In this document: in pieces, positions 1 to 9,395 of the stretch | Layout of the letters: the number at the start of each line of letters is the position of its first letter | Numbering within the stretch: the first letter of the stretch is position 1 | Assembly (NCBI GenBank): GCA_014607495.2 | Contig: CP053153.1 | Span: forward strand, 15,190,001 to 15,254,000 | Source: Carposina sasakii | Lineage: Eukaryota; Arthropoda; Insecta; Lepidoptera; Carposinidae | Direction: 5' to 3' | Length of the DNA stretch: 64,000 bases | Program-made: the position numbers and the translations under genes | Notes under the pieces: model-generated | Databases searched by the model: none | Told to the model about the DNA's origin: nothing | Seen by the model: the letters and a program-made list of their open reading frames with translations, nothing else

Positions 1-11
1 TGTAGCGCTCG

Positions 12-345
12 CTTAAGACTCGAGTACACCAGATGCGTATGTATAGACGGACTTATAATGTATGGAACTGTATAATACAGGACACACCGCTTGCCGTCTA
101 CGCTTACGTCTACGCATACGAATCTGAGGGGTAAGCACGAACCTCTCCGTAGTCCGTAACGCTAACGTCAAATTGTCAATTCTCATAGATTTTGCTAGCG
201 AGTCGCTAGCGTTACGCCGCGTAAAAAGGTTCATGCTTACCCCACTGTTCTGCTCGAGCCTATACAGTTCCATACATTACAACTCGTGGCACGTGCGCAT
301 CTACGCTCACGTCTACGCATACGCATCTGTCTGCTCGAGTCTTTA
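12..345 (+). mobile_element. MITE family M1 copy 1, split by M2
   Basis: Palindromic element starting ctcgagtacaccagatgcgt and ending acgcatctgtctgctcgag. The interior is rich in tacgcatacg/cacgtctacg alternations. A 124-bp M2 element is inserted at 124-247. Other M1 copies: 731-945 and 59332-59547. Confidence 0.75.
124..247 (+). mobile_element. MITE family M2 copy 1 (nested in M1)
   Basis: Terminal inverted repeats ctgaggggtaagcacgaacc and (inverted) cagtggggtaagcatgaacc. Interior contains ttgctagcgagtcgctagcg. Further copies at 29246-29362 and 61787-61910. Confidence 0.75.
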
Positions 346-349
346 TGTA

Positions 350-415
350 CCTACTATATTATTATTTATCTAACATCTATTTAACCTGTGACATGCAATA
401 AATGAATCTGAATCT
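350..415 (+). mobile_element. LINE 3' end fragment
   Basis: Contains gtgacatgcaataaatgaat followed by ctgaatcttg, the polyadenylation-like motif and repeated aatctg tail typical of insect CR1/R1-like LINE 3' ends. Nothing coding is attached; it directly follows a MITE. Confidence 0.4.
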
Positions 416-730
416 TGACACGGATAACGCGTAAGCTCATGGCACACTATCCCAGCACGGCTACGGCATGGCCCCTGCATGGCGTCGCCTCAAATTCAGG
501 CTACGGCTAGCCGTCAGCACTAACAACGGGTAGTCCGTGACGTTGTTATCGCGAATATAATTTTTATATAGAGGCGATTCGGAGTCGGCGGGTCCTGTAA
601 GGACGCAGCCACTAGCTTGAAGCGCGCGGACCGCGATCCGAGAATGATATACGATTTAGGGTCGATTTTTCCAAATGTCAGATAGCCTATCAGAAGAATA
701 AAAGTGATGCTGTCATGATCAAGTTTTATG

Positions 731-945
731 CCTCGAGCACACCGGATGCGTATGCGTGCACGATAGCGTAGATGTACACGTACCTCTGAGTTTAATGTAC
801 TGTCACCGCTTGACGTCTATGCTTACGTCTACGCATACGCATCCGGTCTGCCCGTGCCTATACAGTACCATACATTACAACTCAGAGGTACGTGTACGTC
901 TACGCTTACGTGCACGCATATGCATCCGGTGTGCTCGAGGCTTTA
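731..945 (+). mobile_element. MITE family M1 copy 2, uninterrupted
   Basis: Runs cctcgagcacaccggatgcg to gcatccggtgtgctcgaggc. The ends are mutual reverse complements over about 35 bp. An internal inverted pair, acgtacctctgagttt and aactcagaggtacgt, makes almost the entire element self-complementary. Confidence 0.8.
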
Positions 946-1450
946 TTATATTTTTATTAGATGACAACATAATTACGTGATTGTCGTGCTGTTGTGGTGC
1001 TGATATAGTGTGCCATGACCTTAAAAGTCGATGATGTCGCGTAGCGCTTGCTTATTGTCACGGATAACGCTTATTGTGCCGGATAACGGCTTATGGAAGT
1101 TGCTTGGAGGCTGCTTTGTTCTTCAACGAGGAAACTTCTTTCATTTGAGTTGGGAGCGCTAGTGTCTTTGGAATTTAAATCGATATTTTAAACTTTGCTT
1201 TGTAAACGCTGTTGGTGATTTATATGCAAGTTGATAGGTCATTTTATGTTTTTTACTTGCTATCTTAAACGATAAAGGAAATTGCAAACTGCAATCAAAA
1301 AAAATAATAGGAAAACAACTTTACACTAAATATACATCTTTACAGTAGTTGGTTTTTGGAATAATAATAAAGGAAAAATCTACTTCATATGTTAGAAAGA
1401 GATGACGACGAAGTACCTATCCTATATGTTTTAATGCAGTCATGAGAAGC
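940..1450. other. Unannotated intronic or upstream stretch
   Basis: AT-rich, no open frame or repeat recognised apart from a duplicated ggataacgcttattgtgccg-type string around 1055-1092. Confidence 0.5.
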
Positions 1451-1635
1451 GAAAGGATGAAAGGCATATTTTACAGAAAGCGCTTGGCATGGATGCAAAT
1501 GGTATTAGAGGAAGACCTAAGATGTGTTGGATGGACTGTGTGAGAGAAGATATGCGTGTGCTGGGAGTGAGTAATGATAAAATAAGACGGATAATAGGGA
1601 TGAAAAGAAAAAAGTACATATCACCCTAAATAGAA
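1450..1635 (+). pseudogene. LINE ORF C-terminal remnant
   Basis: A short open stretch reads ALGMDANGIRGRPKMCWMDC then VREDMRVLGVSNDKIRRIIG before a stop. This is the RGRPK-x-x-W-x-D motif region found at the extreme C-terminus of many insect LINE reverse transcriptases. Only this end survives; no upstream RT motif is visible nearby. Confidence 0.6.
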
Positions 1636-2026
1636 TGAAAACAGGGCAGGAAGAAGAAAAATATTCTGGAATAGGAATATTCAATCACAAAAAATACGAA
1701 TATTTGGCATTAAATAAATCATGAGAACAGCCAAATTGATGTACATGAAGTAATCTATATGCTGAAATATACTAGCACTATATTAAAAACGTAGGTAGTA
1801 ACATACCGACAAATTACGTAACATAAGTACGAGTAGGTCACCTAGCAGGCTTCGCTTTTTGCAGACTCCTTTATGCCTGCTTCATTCATTACGTCCCTGA
1901 ATAATCCGACTCTACAGCGGTATTATTTAATTGCATGGCTTCTATCGAATAAGGGAAGGGCAGCGGATTAAATGATGAAATGAAGTCACGATGGTCAACT
2001 GAGCCAAGATAATACATAATAATGTA

Positions 2027-2654
2027 TACAGGGTGAATTTTGGTCGTCAACGTTCCCGAAAACTACGGAATCTACTCATCATCACGATAATTTTTCACCA
2101 TGGTAGCATACCTGGGAAGTGTCTGGTTTTCAAAATATTTGGATCAAAAGTTGAGTAAATAGACTGCTTTTTTTTACATAAATGCACATTGACGCGTGTA
2201 GTAAGATTTTTTCAAATAATTAATATCTGTCTATGAATATACTAGCATTAACACTGGATACTATAAATTTCGCCTGATCAAGTAATACATTTTTTTTAAA
2301 TTACATCGTTTCCCAGCTTTTTTTTGGCATAACCTTACTTTATTTCATGTACACAGGGTGTAACAGAATGTTAAGCAAAAAGCTATGTAAATAGCCAATT
2401 ATATAGAGATCCTATTTCTAAAACTTGAGACTCGAAACCAGATTTTTATTTTTCAAGATTTGGACATTCCTGAGTTGTTTCGGAATTCTTCATACTCTCT
2501 GAAAAAATAAAAATGTGAATTTGAGTCTGAAATTTTAGAAGTAGGTTCTCTATAGTGGGCTATTTACATAGCTTTTCGCTTAACATACCCCTTTTGTTAC
2601 ACCCTGTGGAGTACGTACCCTTCCTTAAGGGTGGCAACGAAAAAACATACTATA
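2027..2654 (+). mobile_element. MITE family M3 copy 1, split by M4
   Basis: Starts tacagggtgaattttggtcg with tcaacgttcccgaaaactac. Its other end, ccttaagggtggcaacgaaa, lies at 2620-2645. The M4 element at 2352-2607 interrupts it within tttcatgtac/gagtacgtac. M3 copies show terminal inverted repeats tacaggatgttttttggtcg and apparent TA target duplications. Confidence 0.75.
2352..2607 (+). mobile_element. MITE family M4 copy 1 (nested in M3)
   Basis: Near-perfect hairpin: starts acagggtgtaacagaatgtt, ends cttttgttacaccctgt, with ctatgtaaatagcc and gggctatttacatag as inner inverted pair. Other copy 43233-43490; fragments at 2669-2705, 23503-23550 and 60335-60402. Confidence 0.75.
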
Positions 2655-2819
2655 TACTTAGGTACCTAGAGTGTAACAAAAGGGGTATGTTAAGCGTAAT
2701 TCTTGAAGGAAAAGTACTCACTATAAAGAACCTATGTACAGTACCTAGGTACGTATAAATTGAGAATTTTGCAATATTAATGTCACAGATGACTATAGTT
2801 ACTATGAGAAATTAGACCT

Positions 2820-2932
2820 GCCCCCTGATTACCTAATTTGCAATAGCAGAGCAATGCGATCAACACACACTTTCATATTTCGCTATCGCGCTGCTTCGGC
2901 TTTGCTATTACAAATTAGGTAATCAGGAGGCC
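2820..2932 (+). mobile_element. MITE family M5 copy 1
   Basis: Starts gccccctgattacctaattt and ends acaaattaggtaatcaggag, with inner gcaatagcagagc and gcttcggctttgctatt. Palindromic; second copy at 60505-60698. Confidence 0.7.
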
Positions 2933-3165
2933 GAGCATCAAGCGTACTATCAACCAAGGCGCCGCTGACACGATTCTAAAAATTTTTCGTTTGCAAGCTA
3001 CGATAGTTCCTTGTCATACTCTTTACTGCTGCATACCAATCTGTTCATTGTATCAATAATTTTAAAAAAAGTTACATAAAATGAGCCTTTGTCTTGAGAA
3101 ACCCAAAACAACAGGAGAGGGTGTAAAAATCATTGTTAAGAATATTCTTACGTTTGACATCTTTT

Positions 3166-4107
3166 CAAATTCAAATTCAAAATCATTTATTCGACATGAA
3201 AGCATTAACACTTGTTTATCGATTGTCTAATTATATGTTACTTTCTATGTTCGCACCCCAAAAATGAAACCGCTACCAAACAAAAAAGGAGGTGAATTTA
3301 AACAACCCAAAAATAAATAAATCGCAAAGCTTTTGCTTTGGCAACGGTCACCACCCCAAGGTGCGATTTGTTACGGTCTGTCAGGCATAAGTTAGCGATA
3401 CGGGGCTTAATAGCCACCAACGTGGAGAATAAGAGTTAAGGTCGCCTAAAGACGAAATCCAGAAGAGCTGCTACACAGTTCTCCTTTATGACAAAACCAA
3501 CATTAGGTCTGACACACCGCATGATTCTACTATTACTGTTACACTATCTCAGTGAAGTGTCACTGCTTGGGAGAAGAAATAGCAAGAAAACTCCCAGCGA
3601 CACAGTCAAAACTAAGTAACATATTAACAAAAGAATCTTACATTGGATAAGATATCAGATAGTAACACTTAACTCATTTAGTGTGTATAAATTCAATTAT
3701 CATAACATAATTAATTTAAATTCTTATAAATTACATACCCACTTACACAAAGTAAGTACAGGTCCATGTCAAATTTAAACTGTATAAATAAAAATAAAAA
3801 TGTGTACACAGAGTACAAGTCAATGTCAAATAAGTATCTACTAAACTAAACTATAAAATATAAAAAAAAAATATATATTTGTGTACAATAGTACAAGTCG
3901 ACGGTAAAATGTGAATAGAAGAGCTAACGTGTCATTCAGAACTTAAATATATAATACCTATAGCTGGTAATAACATTAGAATTAAGAAGTCACGCATGAT
4001 ACACTACAGCGCTTCTGGTCACATTCACCAACACATATTAACTATACCTACTAAGCTAAATATAAAAGTAAAACATAGATTGCGTAACTTGGGGATGCTA
4101 GAACAAT
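3166..4107 (-). other. LINE 3' untranslated region and tail
   Basis: Non-coding 3' region of the LINE read on the minus strand. It is alignable by eye with 60935-61378 on the + strand: shared strings include the inverted forms of ctcccagcgacac, ccgtaacaaa and atatgttactttctatgttcgc. It ends in cgaataaatgattttgaattt followed by further ttgaatt units, as expected for a CR1-like LINE. Confidence 0.8.
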
Positions 4108-5667
4108 TCACTTCCATGGCTCGCTATCATTTAAATATTCTAATACTGTATAATATTCTTTCATGCAAAGTTTTTTCTTCACAATGTTTTTAAATTTACA
4201 GATAGGTAGCCCTTTGAGTGTATCTGGAAGCTTGTTGTAGAAAAGTATACATTGACCCATGAATGATTTACTGACTTTGCGGAGACGGGACACATGAGCA
4301 ACAAGTCTGTTCTTACCTCTTGTATTTATTTTGTGCACATCAGACATTTTATTAAATTTATCTAAATTCTTATGAACATATAATAAATTTTCATAAATAT
4401 AATTCGAAGCTAAAGTCATTATATTCAATTCTTTAAATTTCTCACGCAATGTGACCCTGGACCCTAAGTTTAGAATTGCACGGACAGCTCTTTTTTGTAA
4501 GATAAATATTGACTCTGAATCAGCTGCGCTTCCCCATAATAAAATACCGTATGTCATTATACTATGGAAATAGCTAAAATAAACAATTCTAGCAGTCTCG
4601 ACATCTGTCAGTAGACGAATTCTCTTAACTGCATAGGCTGCAGAACTAAGTTTCTTACTTAGTTTTTCAATGTGAGGACCCCATTGTAATTTGGCATCCA
4701 AAGTTATGCCCAAGAAAACAGTCGAATCCACTTGATCCAGTCTCTCGTCGCCTATGTAAACATCAGTTCTAACTTGTTTCACGTTGGGAGTAGAAAATTT
4801 TATTAATTTCGTTTTCCTACTATTAAGGACAAGATTATTATTACTAAACCAATATAACACTTTAGAGAGAGCACTGTTCACCACGTCATATACGATGAGC
4901 TGCCTCTTTACTTTAAATAGTAAGGAGGTGTCATCTGCAAACAATACTATTTCATGCTCATTACCTACAAAGTATGGCAAATCATTTATATAAATACGGA
5001 AAAGAAACGGACCAAGGATTGAACCTTGTGGGACACCTATTGTGACGCGCGATCCCGGTGATCGTTTTCCGTTCACATCTACCTTCTGAATCCTATCGTT
5101 CAAATAGGACATCAGAAGATAGAGGGCCCCACCCCGTATACCATAATGTTCTAATTTTCGAATTAAAATTTCATGGTGGACACAATCAAACGCTTTTGAC
5201 AAGTCACAGAACACTCCCAGTGCGTCATGTGACTCTTCCCAAGCGTCGACAATGTGTCTTAACAACTCAACTCCCGCGTCGATAGTAGACCGCCCCTTGG
5301 TGAAGCCATACTGCTTATTGCTAAAAATGTTGTTATTATCGAAGTGCCTGGACAATTGTTCTAAAATTAGTTTTTCAAAGATTTTACTGATTGTTGGGAG
5401 TACTGATATCGGGCGAAAGTTACCTGGATCAGAAGATTCTCCTGACTTGAACAACGGAATAACTTTACTATGTTTCATTAAATCAGGAAAAACTCCTTTA
5501 TCTATACAATTATTAAAAACGCTTGCTAGTGGAGTACTTATTACATCTATTATTGAACCTAACGTTTTCACCGATAGGCCCCATAGGTCAGCGGTTTTTT
5601 TGGAGTAGATGGATTTAAAAGTTTTAATTATATCTTTGTAGTTAACATAGGAAAATGCAAAATCCAT
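4108..5667 (-). CDS. LINE ORF2, reverse transcriptase part
   Basis: 519 open codons on the minus strand. It encodes the RNA-templated DNA polymerase that copies LINE RNA at the nicked target. Visible RT motifs in order: FRPISVLPTISKIFEKLI, KGRSTIDAGVELL, FCDLSKAFDCVHHEIL (catalytic Asp, palm motif A), GVPQGSILGPFLF (motif B), LFADDTSLLF (catalytic FADD, motif C), then FLGITLD, followed by a C-terminal HSIMTYGILLWG region. The listed Met is probably not a real start: the frame is open upstream (NSVTACE), and the domain belongs to the same protein as the endonuclease ORF just upstream, one nucleotide out of frame. No RNase H domain is seen. Confidence 0.88.
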   Translation of the reverse strand: MDFAFSYVNYKDIIKTFKSIYSKKTADLWGLSVKTLGSIIDVISTPLASVFNNCIDKGVFPDLMKHSKVIPLFKSGESSDPGNFRPISVLPTISKIFEKLILEQLSRHFDNNNIFSNKQYGFTKGRSTIDAGVELLRHIVDAWEESHDALGVFCDLSKAFDCVHHEILIRKLEHYGIRGGALYLLMSYLNDRIQKVDVNGKRSPGSRVTIGVPQGSILGPFLFRIYINDLPYFVGNEHEIVLFADDTSLLFKVKRQLIVYDVVNSALSKVLYWFSNNNLVLNSRKTKLIKFSTPNVKQVRTDVYIGDERLDQVDSTVFLGITLDAKLQWGPHIEKLSKKLSSAAYAVKRIRLLTDVETARIVYFSYFHSIMTYGILLWGSAADSESIFILQKRAVRAILNLGSRVTLREKFKELNIMTLASNYIYENLLYVHKNLDKFNKMSDVHKINTRGKNRLVAHVSRLRKVSKSFMGQCILFYNKLPDTLKGLPICKFKNIVKKKLCMKEYYTVLEYLNDSEPWK

Positions 5668-5678
5668 CTCACACGCTG

Positions 5679-6932
5679 TTACACTGTTTTGAGCAAAGAT
5701 GCAGCGACCTCAGGGGACGAGTTAAGGTCTTTTGTTGCTGAATGAGGTATACTGTCAAAGAAGTTTTGGAAAGCTGCGGCTACCTCAGAGTGAGATTTTA
5801 TGTTAACTCCATCAATCACTAAGCTAAAGCTGGAATCTCGAACGGCATTTCTTCCGGTCTCACTGTTAATTATATTCCAAGTGGTTTTAATCTTATTGGT
5901 AGATTGTTTAATTTTATTTTTTACAAAATTTGATTTTGCGTTGTTACAAACACGTTTAAATAACTTAGAATACTGTTTGACATACTCCTTGAAGGCTGAG
6001 CTGTGGTTAAACGTTTTTTCGCTATAAAGATTATATAAACGTTCTCTGCTCTTATATATGCCAGGTGTGGCCCACTCGCTAAAAACTAAACGATTACTTA
6101 TAGTAATAGATTTTGTTAAAAATACTTTATTAAACTCAGTTAATATGAGACTAAATATCGAGCTATACAATATGTTGGGATTTTCATTGTAGTGTAAGTC
6201 TTGTAATCTTCCCGTAACCTTGCCCCTAAATGATTCCATTCGATTAGATGTAATTGGCACATAAGTTATGTTTTGTTTTGTTACCTTATGTGATTTGACT
6301 GGAAAAGAGGCTAACTGTCCCCTGTGATCTGAGTCAAAATTGTCTATTAATTTACTGTATTCGGGTTTTATATTTGTAAAAATATTATCTAAACATGTAG
6401 CAGTAGTGTCCGTAATTCTTGTTGGTTCACAAAACAAATTACATAAGTTAAAAGATTGAAATAAATTTAAAAATCTCAAGCTGGCAGAAGACCTTACTAA
6501 TATGTCCGTATTGAAGTCTCCGCATATGATAATTTCTTTGCCAGAATTTATGACTTTAGATAAAACTTCCTCCATTGTAATCGAAAAGCGGTCATAATTA
6601 GCACATGGGGGGCTGTATACACTAACAACTATGAATTGTTCAACCTCAACACAAGCTAGTTCGGTTTCTCTTTCAACTGAGAGACTCACAATGTCTTTTC
6701 TTTCCTTACATTTAAGGTTTTTGTTTACTAATATTAAAGAGCCTCCTCTTATGAAGTTAACCCTATTATAGGAGCTTACTATGTGGTGGTTATTGAAGTT
6801 GAACATGAGTTGATGATCCTGTAACCAGTGTTCAGTAATACAAAAAATGTCAATGTCATAACAAGTCATGAACAACTCAACTACTAGCTCCTTTAATGGC
6901 AAGCCTTGAATATTTTGGTGTACAATATTCAT
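5679..6932 (-). CDS. LINE ORF2, AP-type endonuclease part (frameshifted from RT)
   Basis: 417 codons on the minus strand, Met start MNIVHQNIQGLPLKEL. It is an exonuclease-endonuclease-phosphatase fold nuclease that nicks target DNA for priming. Motifs in order: QNIQG (N-terminal Asn), ITEHWL (metal-binding Glu), SVYSPPCANYDRF, IICGDFNTDIL (GDFN), and FDSDHRGQLASF (terminal SDH catalytic pair). The ORF stops at SLLKTV, and the RT continues in another frame about 20 nt downstream, so a single-base indel near the A-run at about 5688-5692 explains the split. A programmed shift is possible but not supported by anything visible. Confidence 0.85.
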   Translation of the reverse strand: MNIVHQNIQGLPLKELVVELFMTCYDIDIFCITEHWLQDHQLMFNFNNHHIVSSYNRVNFIRGGSLILVNKNLKCKERKDIVSLSVERETELACVEVEQFIVVSVYSPPCANYDRFSITMEEVLSKVINSGKEIIICGDFNTDILVRSSASLRFLNLFQSFNLCNLFCEPTRITDTTATCLDNIFTNIKPEYSKLIDNFDSDHRGQLASFPVKSHKVTKQNITYVPITSNRMESFRGKVTGRLQDLHYNENPNILYSSIFSLILTEFNKVFLTKSITISNRLVFSEWATPGIYKSRERLYNLYSEKTFNHSSAFKEYVKQYSKLFKRVCNNAKSNFVKNKIKQSTNKIKTTWNIINSETGRNAVRDSSFSLVIDGVNIKSHSEVAAAFQNFFDSIPHSATKDLNSSPEVAASLLKTV

Positions 6933-7003
6933 ATTTAGTTTACTTTTACATTTATTGTCTGCAATATTATTTTTGCAAGAGCTGACCTCTGTTGTCTTAA
7001 TGG

Positions 7004-7531
7004 TTAGTTTTTTGGATTAGAATCCAAAGTGATAATATTTTTCCCAACATATTGAGAAGTTAAAAAACTATTTAGAGGAGCCAAATTTATGGCTGGAATA
7101 GACATGCGATTATGTAGCATATTTGCTACCTGTCTTAAATTATAATTAGATAAACAATATTTATGTTTACTCATGTATGAACATTTCATCGATAAATTGA
7201 TGTCCAGTAATGTAATATTTGGACAATAGTATGCCACTGTTGACATCAATTTATTTAATCTATATCTATGAGTATTTTCTGCCTGTGGCCAACCATTACT
7301 GTAGGGCAGTGTAAACATCTGTACTAGTCAGCCAATATTTTTATTATTTTACATTTTGTCAATAGTAAAAAAGTCTATTGTAATGTTTTTCTGACTTTCT
7401 ATTGAAGGGTGGTTACTAACGCGCTGCAAACTAAATGAAACCTTAAGGCATGTCAGCGGCGCCTTGGTTGATAGTACATACCCTTCACCTACTCCGAAAC
7501 TATTATTTTTATTGCAAAGTATGATCTTCAT
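7004..7531 (-). pseudogene. LINE ORF1 remnant, esterase-like C-terminal part
   Basis: Two minus-strand open pieces (7531-7349 and 7318-7004) separated by stops. The second has the string MFTLPYSNGWPQAENTHRYR followed by LNKLMSTVAYYCPN and ITLLDINLS. That resembles the C-terminal part of the SGNH/PC-esterase-like ORF1 found in some CR1-group LINEs, which assists retrotransposition; no catalytic DxxH string is visible. A stop codon lies just upstream of MFTLPY in the same frame. The assignment of the 7349-7531 piece rests on position only. Confidence 0.45.
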
Positions 7532-8234
7532 ACATATTCACACGGTAGTGTCCCAAATAGGGTAAACCAGAACTGCAGGATACCGAAGGACATCCCACGG
7601 CCACGTTTTGCATGTCGATGACAATTTGCTACCTCATTGTCTGAAGGAATGCTGCTAAGATCTTTAGTCGACTCTAAGTCAGTCAATTATAGTTAATTTA
7701 TTCATATAGGATGGACTTAATGAAGTTGACATTATAATTTAGTGAGGAAAGGTTAATTAATCCCAAGAAGGGAATAACTTTGTAATTGGCAGCTTAATAT
7801 CTGCAGTTTATGTCCTCGTCTCTATCTTAGTATTAGCTATGTTATTCACAAGCTACATAATATATGCGTATATATATACATACATATCTTTCTAAGTTTT
7901 AATTTGTGCATTAAAATTTGAACGAACTACGACGTTCTCATCGCGTGCATAGGGCACATAACGTTGTCGCACTTACACTGTCACAGAGAACAAACATACC
8001 GGTATGTTATGTACCTATATGCCACTGCGTGCGAGGGAAGCGTGGTCTGTCTCGTTTATAAGGTCCTGTTGTAAGTGTGTGTTGTTATGACAGATGATGG
8101 ACATAACAACACATATAAGACTATAATTGTAGAACTCGTAAAATGTAAGCGGTATCCAGATAAACCTGACCGGTTTTTGTAATGCCGCATTAGAATAAAA
8201 CAATGTAAAACCTTTTATTCTAAATAAAAAAATA
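7532..8234. other. Unannotated stretch upstream of exon 8884
   Basis: Nothing coding recognised. Contains a tatatatacatacata run near 7866 and could include the undetermined 5' end of the LINE. Confidence 0.4.
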
Positions 8235-8345
8235 AAAAAATAATCACGCCTTTATCCCTTACGGGGTAGGCAGATCACCAAGGGCCGATAGGACCACATG
8301 GTGCCACTTCTGACCAATTTTGAGGGTATAGCTGAGATGTACAAT
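8235..8345 (+). repeat. Dispersed repeat family S5 copy 1
   Basis: aatcacgcctttatccctta then cggggtaggcagatcaccaa and ggtgccacttctgacc. Also at 20290-20392 and inverted at 27699-27790. Common in lepidopteran genomes; class not assigned. Confidence 0.6.
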
Positions 8346-8530
8346 TTCGGATGCGTCAATAACACGATTTTTTTTTCTTTGATATAGATCTAGAAGAATC
8401 TATATTATACCTTTGTGTTTACAAATTATTGTACTTATGGTGGGTAGTACGGTATACCTATATATACAAGGATAAATTATAGAAAGATACAACGATGTTT
8501 ATGCCTCTTATTAATCTTTGCTCTTAAAAT

Positions 8531-8870
8531 TACGTACTCTATACATCAAATAAAGAATGTTTATGCAAAAAAAAAACTTAGTCGGACGAAATTTATGGTA
8601 TATCCAGTGTTTGTGATAGTTTTCTTATAAGCAGATTTTAGTTATTTTTCGTGAAAAACTGTTGATACACGCGTCTTTGTAGATTTATGCAATAAAACGC
8701 AGTGTGTTTAGTCAACTTTGAACCCTTATATCTTGGGAACTTCCCACTTGGATCACTTGGGATCACTTCCCAGGTATACCTTCATGAAAAAAATTAACGT
8801 GATGATGGGGAGTATATAGTATACTTATAGTATTCGGGAACGTTGACGACAAAAAAACAGCCTGTATATA
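8531..8870 (-). mobile_element. MITE family M3 copy 2, inverted, beside exon acceptor
   Basis: Reads as the reverse of other M3 copies: tacgtactctatacatcaaa, cgtgaaaaactgttgataca, cacttcccaggtatac, ttcgggaacgttgacgac, and the outer end cagcctgta. The far terminal repeat is lost. Diverged relative to the other copies, so older. It stops about 13 bp before the acceptor CAG at 8881-8883. Confidence 0.7.
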
Positions 8871-8883
8871 TATTTGTTTGCAG

Positions 8884-8990
8884 TTCTGACCGAGGACCCT
8901 CGATTCGCCGAGCCCATCCCGAATGTCACCGTCGCTCTCGGCCGCGATGCCAGCCTGCCGTGCGTCGTGGAACACCTCGGCACTTATAAG
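8884..8990 (+). CDS. DIP/lachesin-like Ig gene, exon 1 of window (Ig1, N-terminal half)
   Basis: Neuronal cell-surface immunoglobulin-superfamily protein of the Dpr-interacting protein (DIP) group. Family members bind Dpr partners through Ig1 and guide synaptic and layer matching; they carry a signal peptide, three Ig domains and a membrane anchor. This 107-bp exon is preceded by a T-rich tract and CAG (8881-8883) and followed by GTAAGA. Read in phase 1 it encodes LTEDPRFAEPIPNVTVALGR followed by a DASLPCVVEH segment with the first Ig1 cysteine; NVT is an N-glycosylation sequon. It ends in phase 0. From memory the closest paralogue is Drosophila DIP-delta, but the letter is uncertain, so no symbol is given. 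The signal-peptide exon is not seen upstream. An inverted-repeat element ends about 13 bp before the acceptor. Confidence 0.9.
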
Positions 8991-9094
8991 GTAAGAAAAT
9001 CTTTACTCTAAACATGCTCTTTATATCTACGATCAGAAGATATAAAGAGTGTGTTTATAAAGAGGAGATATAAAGAGTAAAGGAACTTCACAAT

Positions 9095-9395
9095 ACAGTT
9101 TCACCAGCCCCTTTTCACCATCGGGATACTAGACGCAGACTAGCGTATCACCCTTATGTTGTTAATATCCCACCCATCAGCACCAAACGTTATGCTAACT
9201 CGTTTGTAATACGAACGGCTAAGGAGTGGTATGCACTTACTGCCGATGTATTTCCCGATTGGCTTCTTCATTGGCCTCTTCAAAGCTAAAGTGAATAGGC
9301 ACTTTCTAGGCAAACATGTACCACCCTATGCCGCATCTTGCTTAACATCAGGCACGATGGGCGGTCAAATGTTAGCCTAGCTAATTGTAAAAAAA
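9095..9395 (+). pseudogene. Jockey/CR1-like LINE ORF2 C-terminal remnant
   Basis: About 50 codons are readable from HHRDTRRRLAYHPYVVNIPP to KRYANSFVIRTAKEWYALTA and DVFPDW, then the frame breaks. The R-x-S-F-x-x-R-x-x-x-x-W-N/Y-x-L pattern is the usual C-terminal domain of jockey/CR1 reverse transcriptases. The copy finishes in an A-run (9390s), as expected for a 3' end. It sits 100 bp downstream of the exon 8884-8990 donor. Confidence 0.6.

Larger units (their letters stand above)
3166..7531 (-). mobile_element. CR1/jockey-group non-LTR retrotransposon (LINE), minus strand
   Basis: On the minus strand the order is ORF1 remnant (7531-7004), endonuclease (6932-5679), reverse transcriptase (5667-4108), then a 3' untranslated region of about 0.94 kb ending in tandem attcaa units near 3166-3180. 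The 5' end is not defined and may lie beyond 7531. A second, 3'-only copy of the same family is at about 60935-61378 on the + strand. Little decay apart from one frameshift in ORF2 and a stop in ORF1 suggests a fairly young insertion. The inverted 27-bp match at 2944-2970 and 7451-7477 is described in the findings. Confidence 0.85.
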
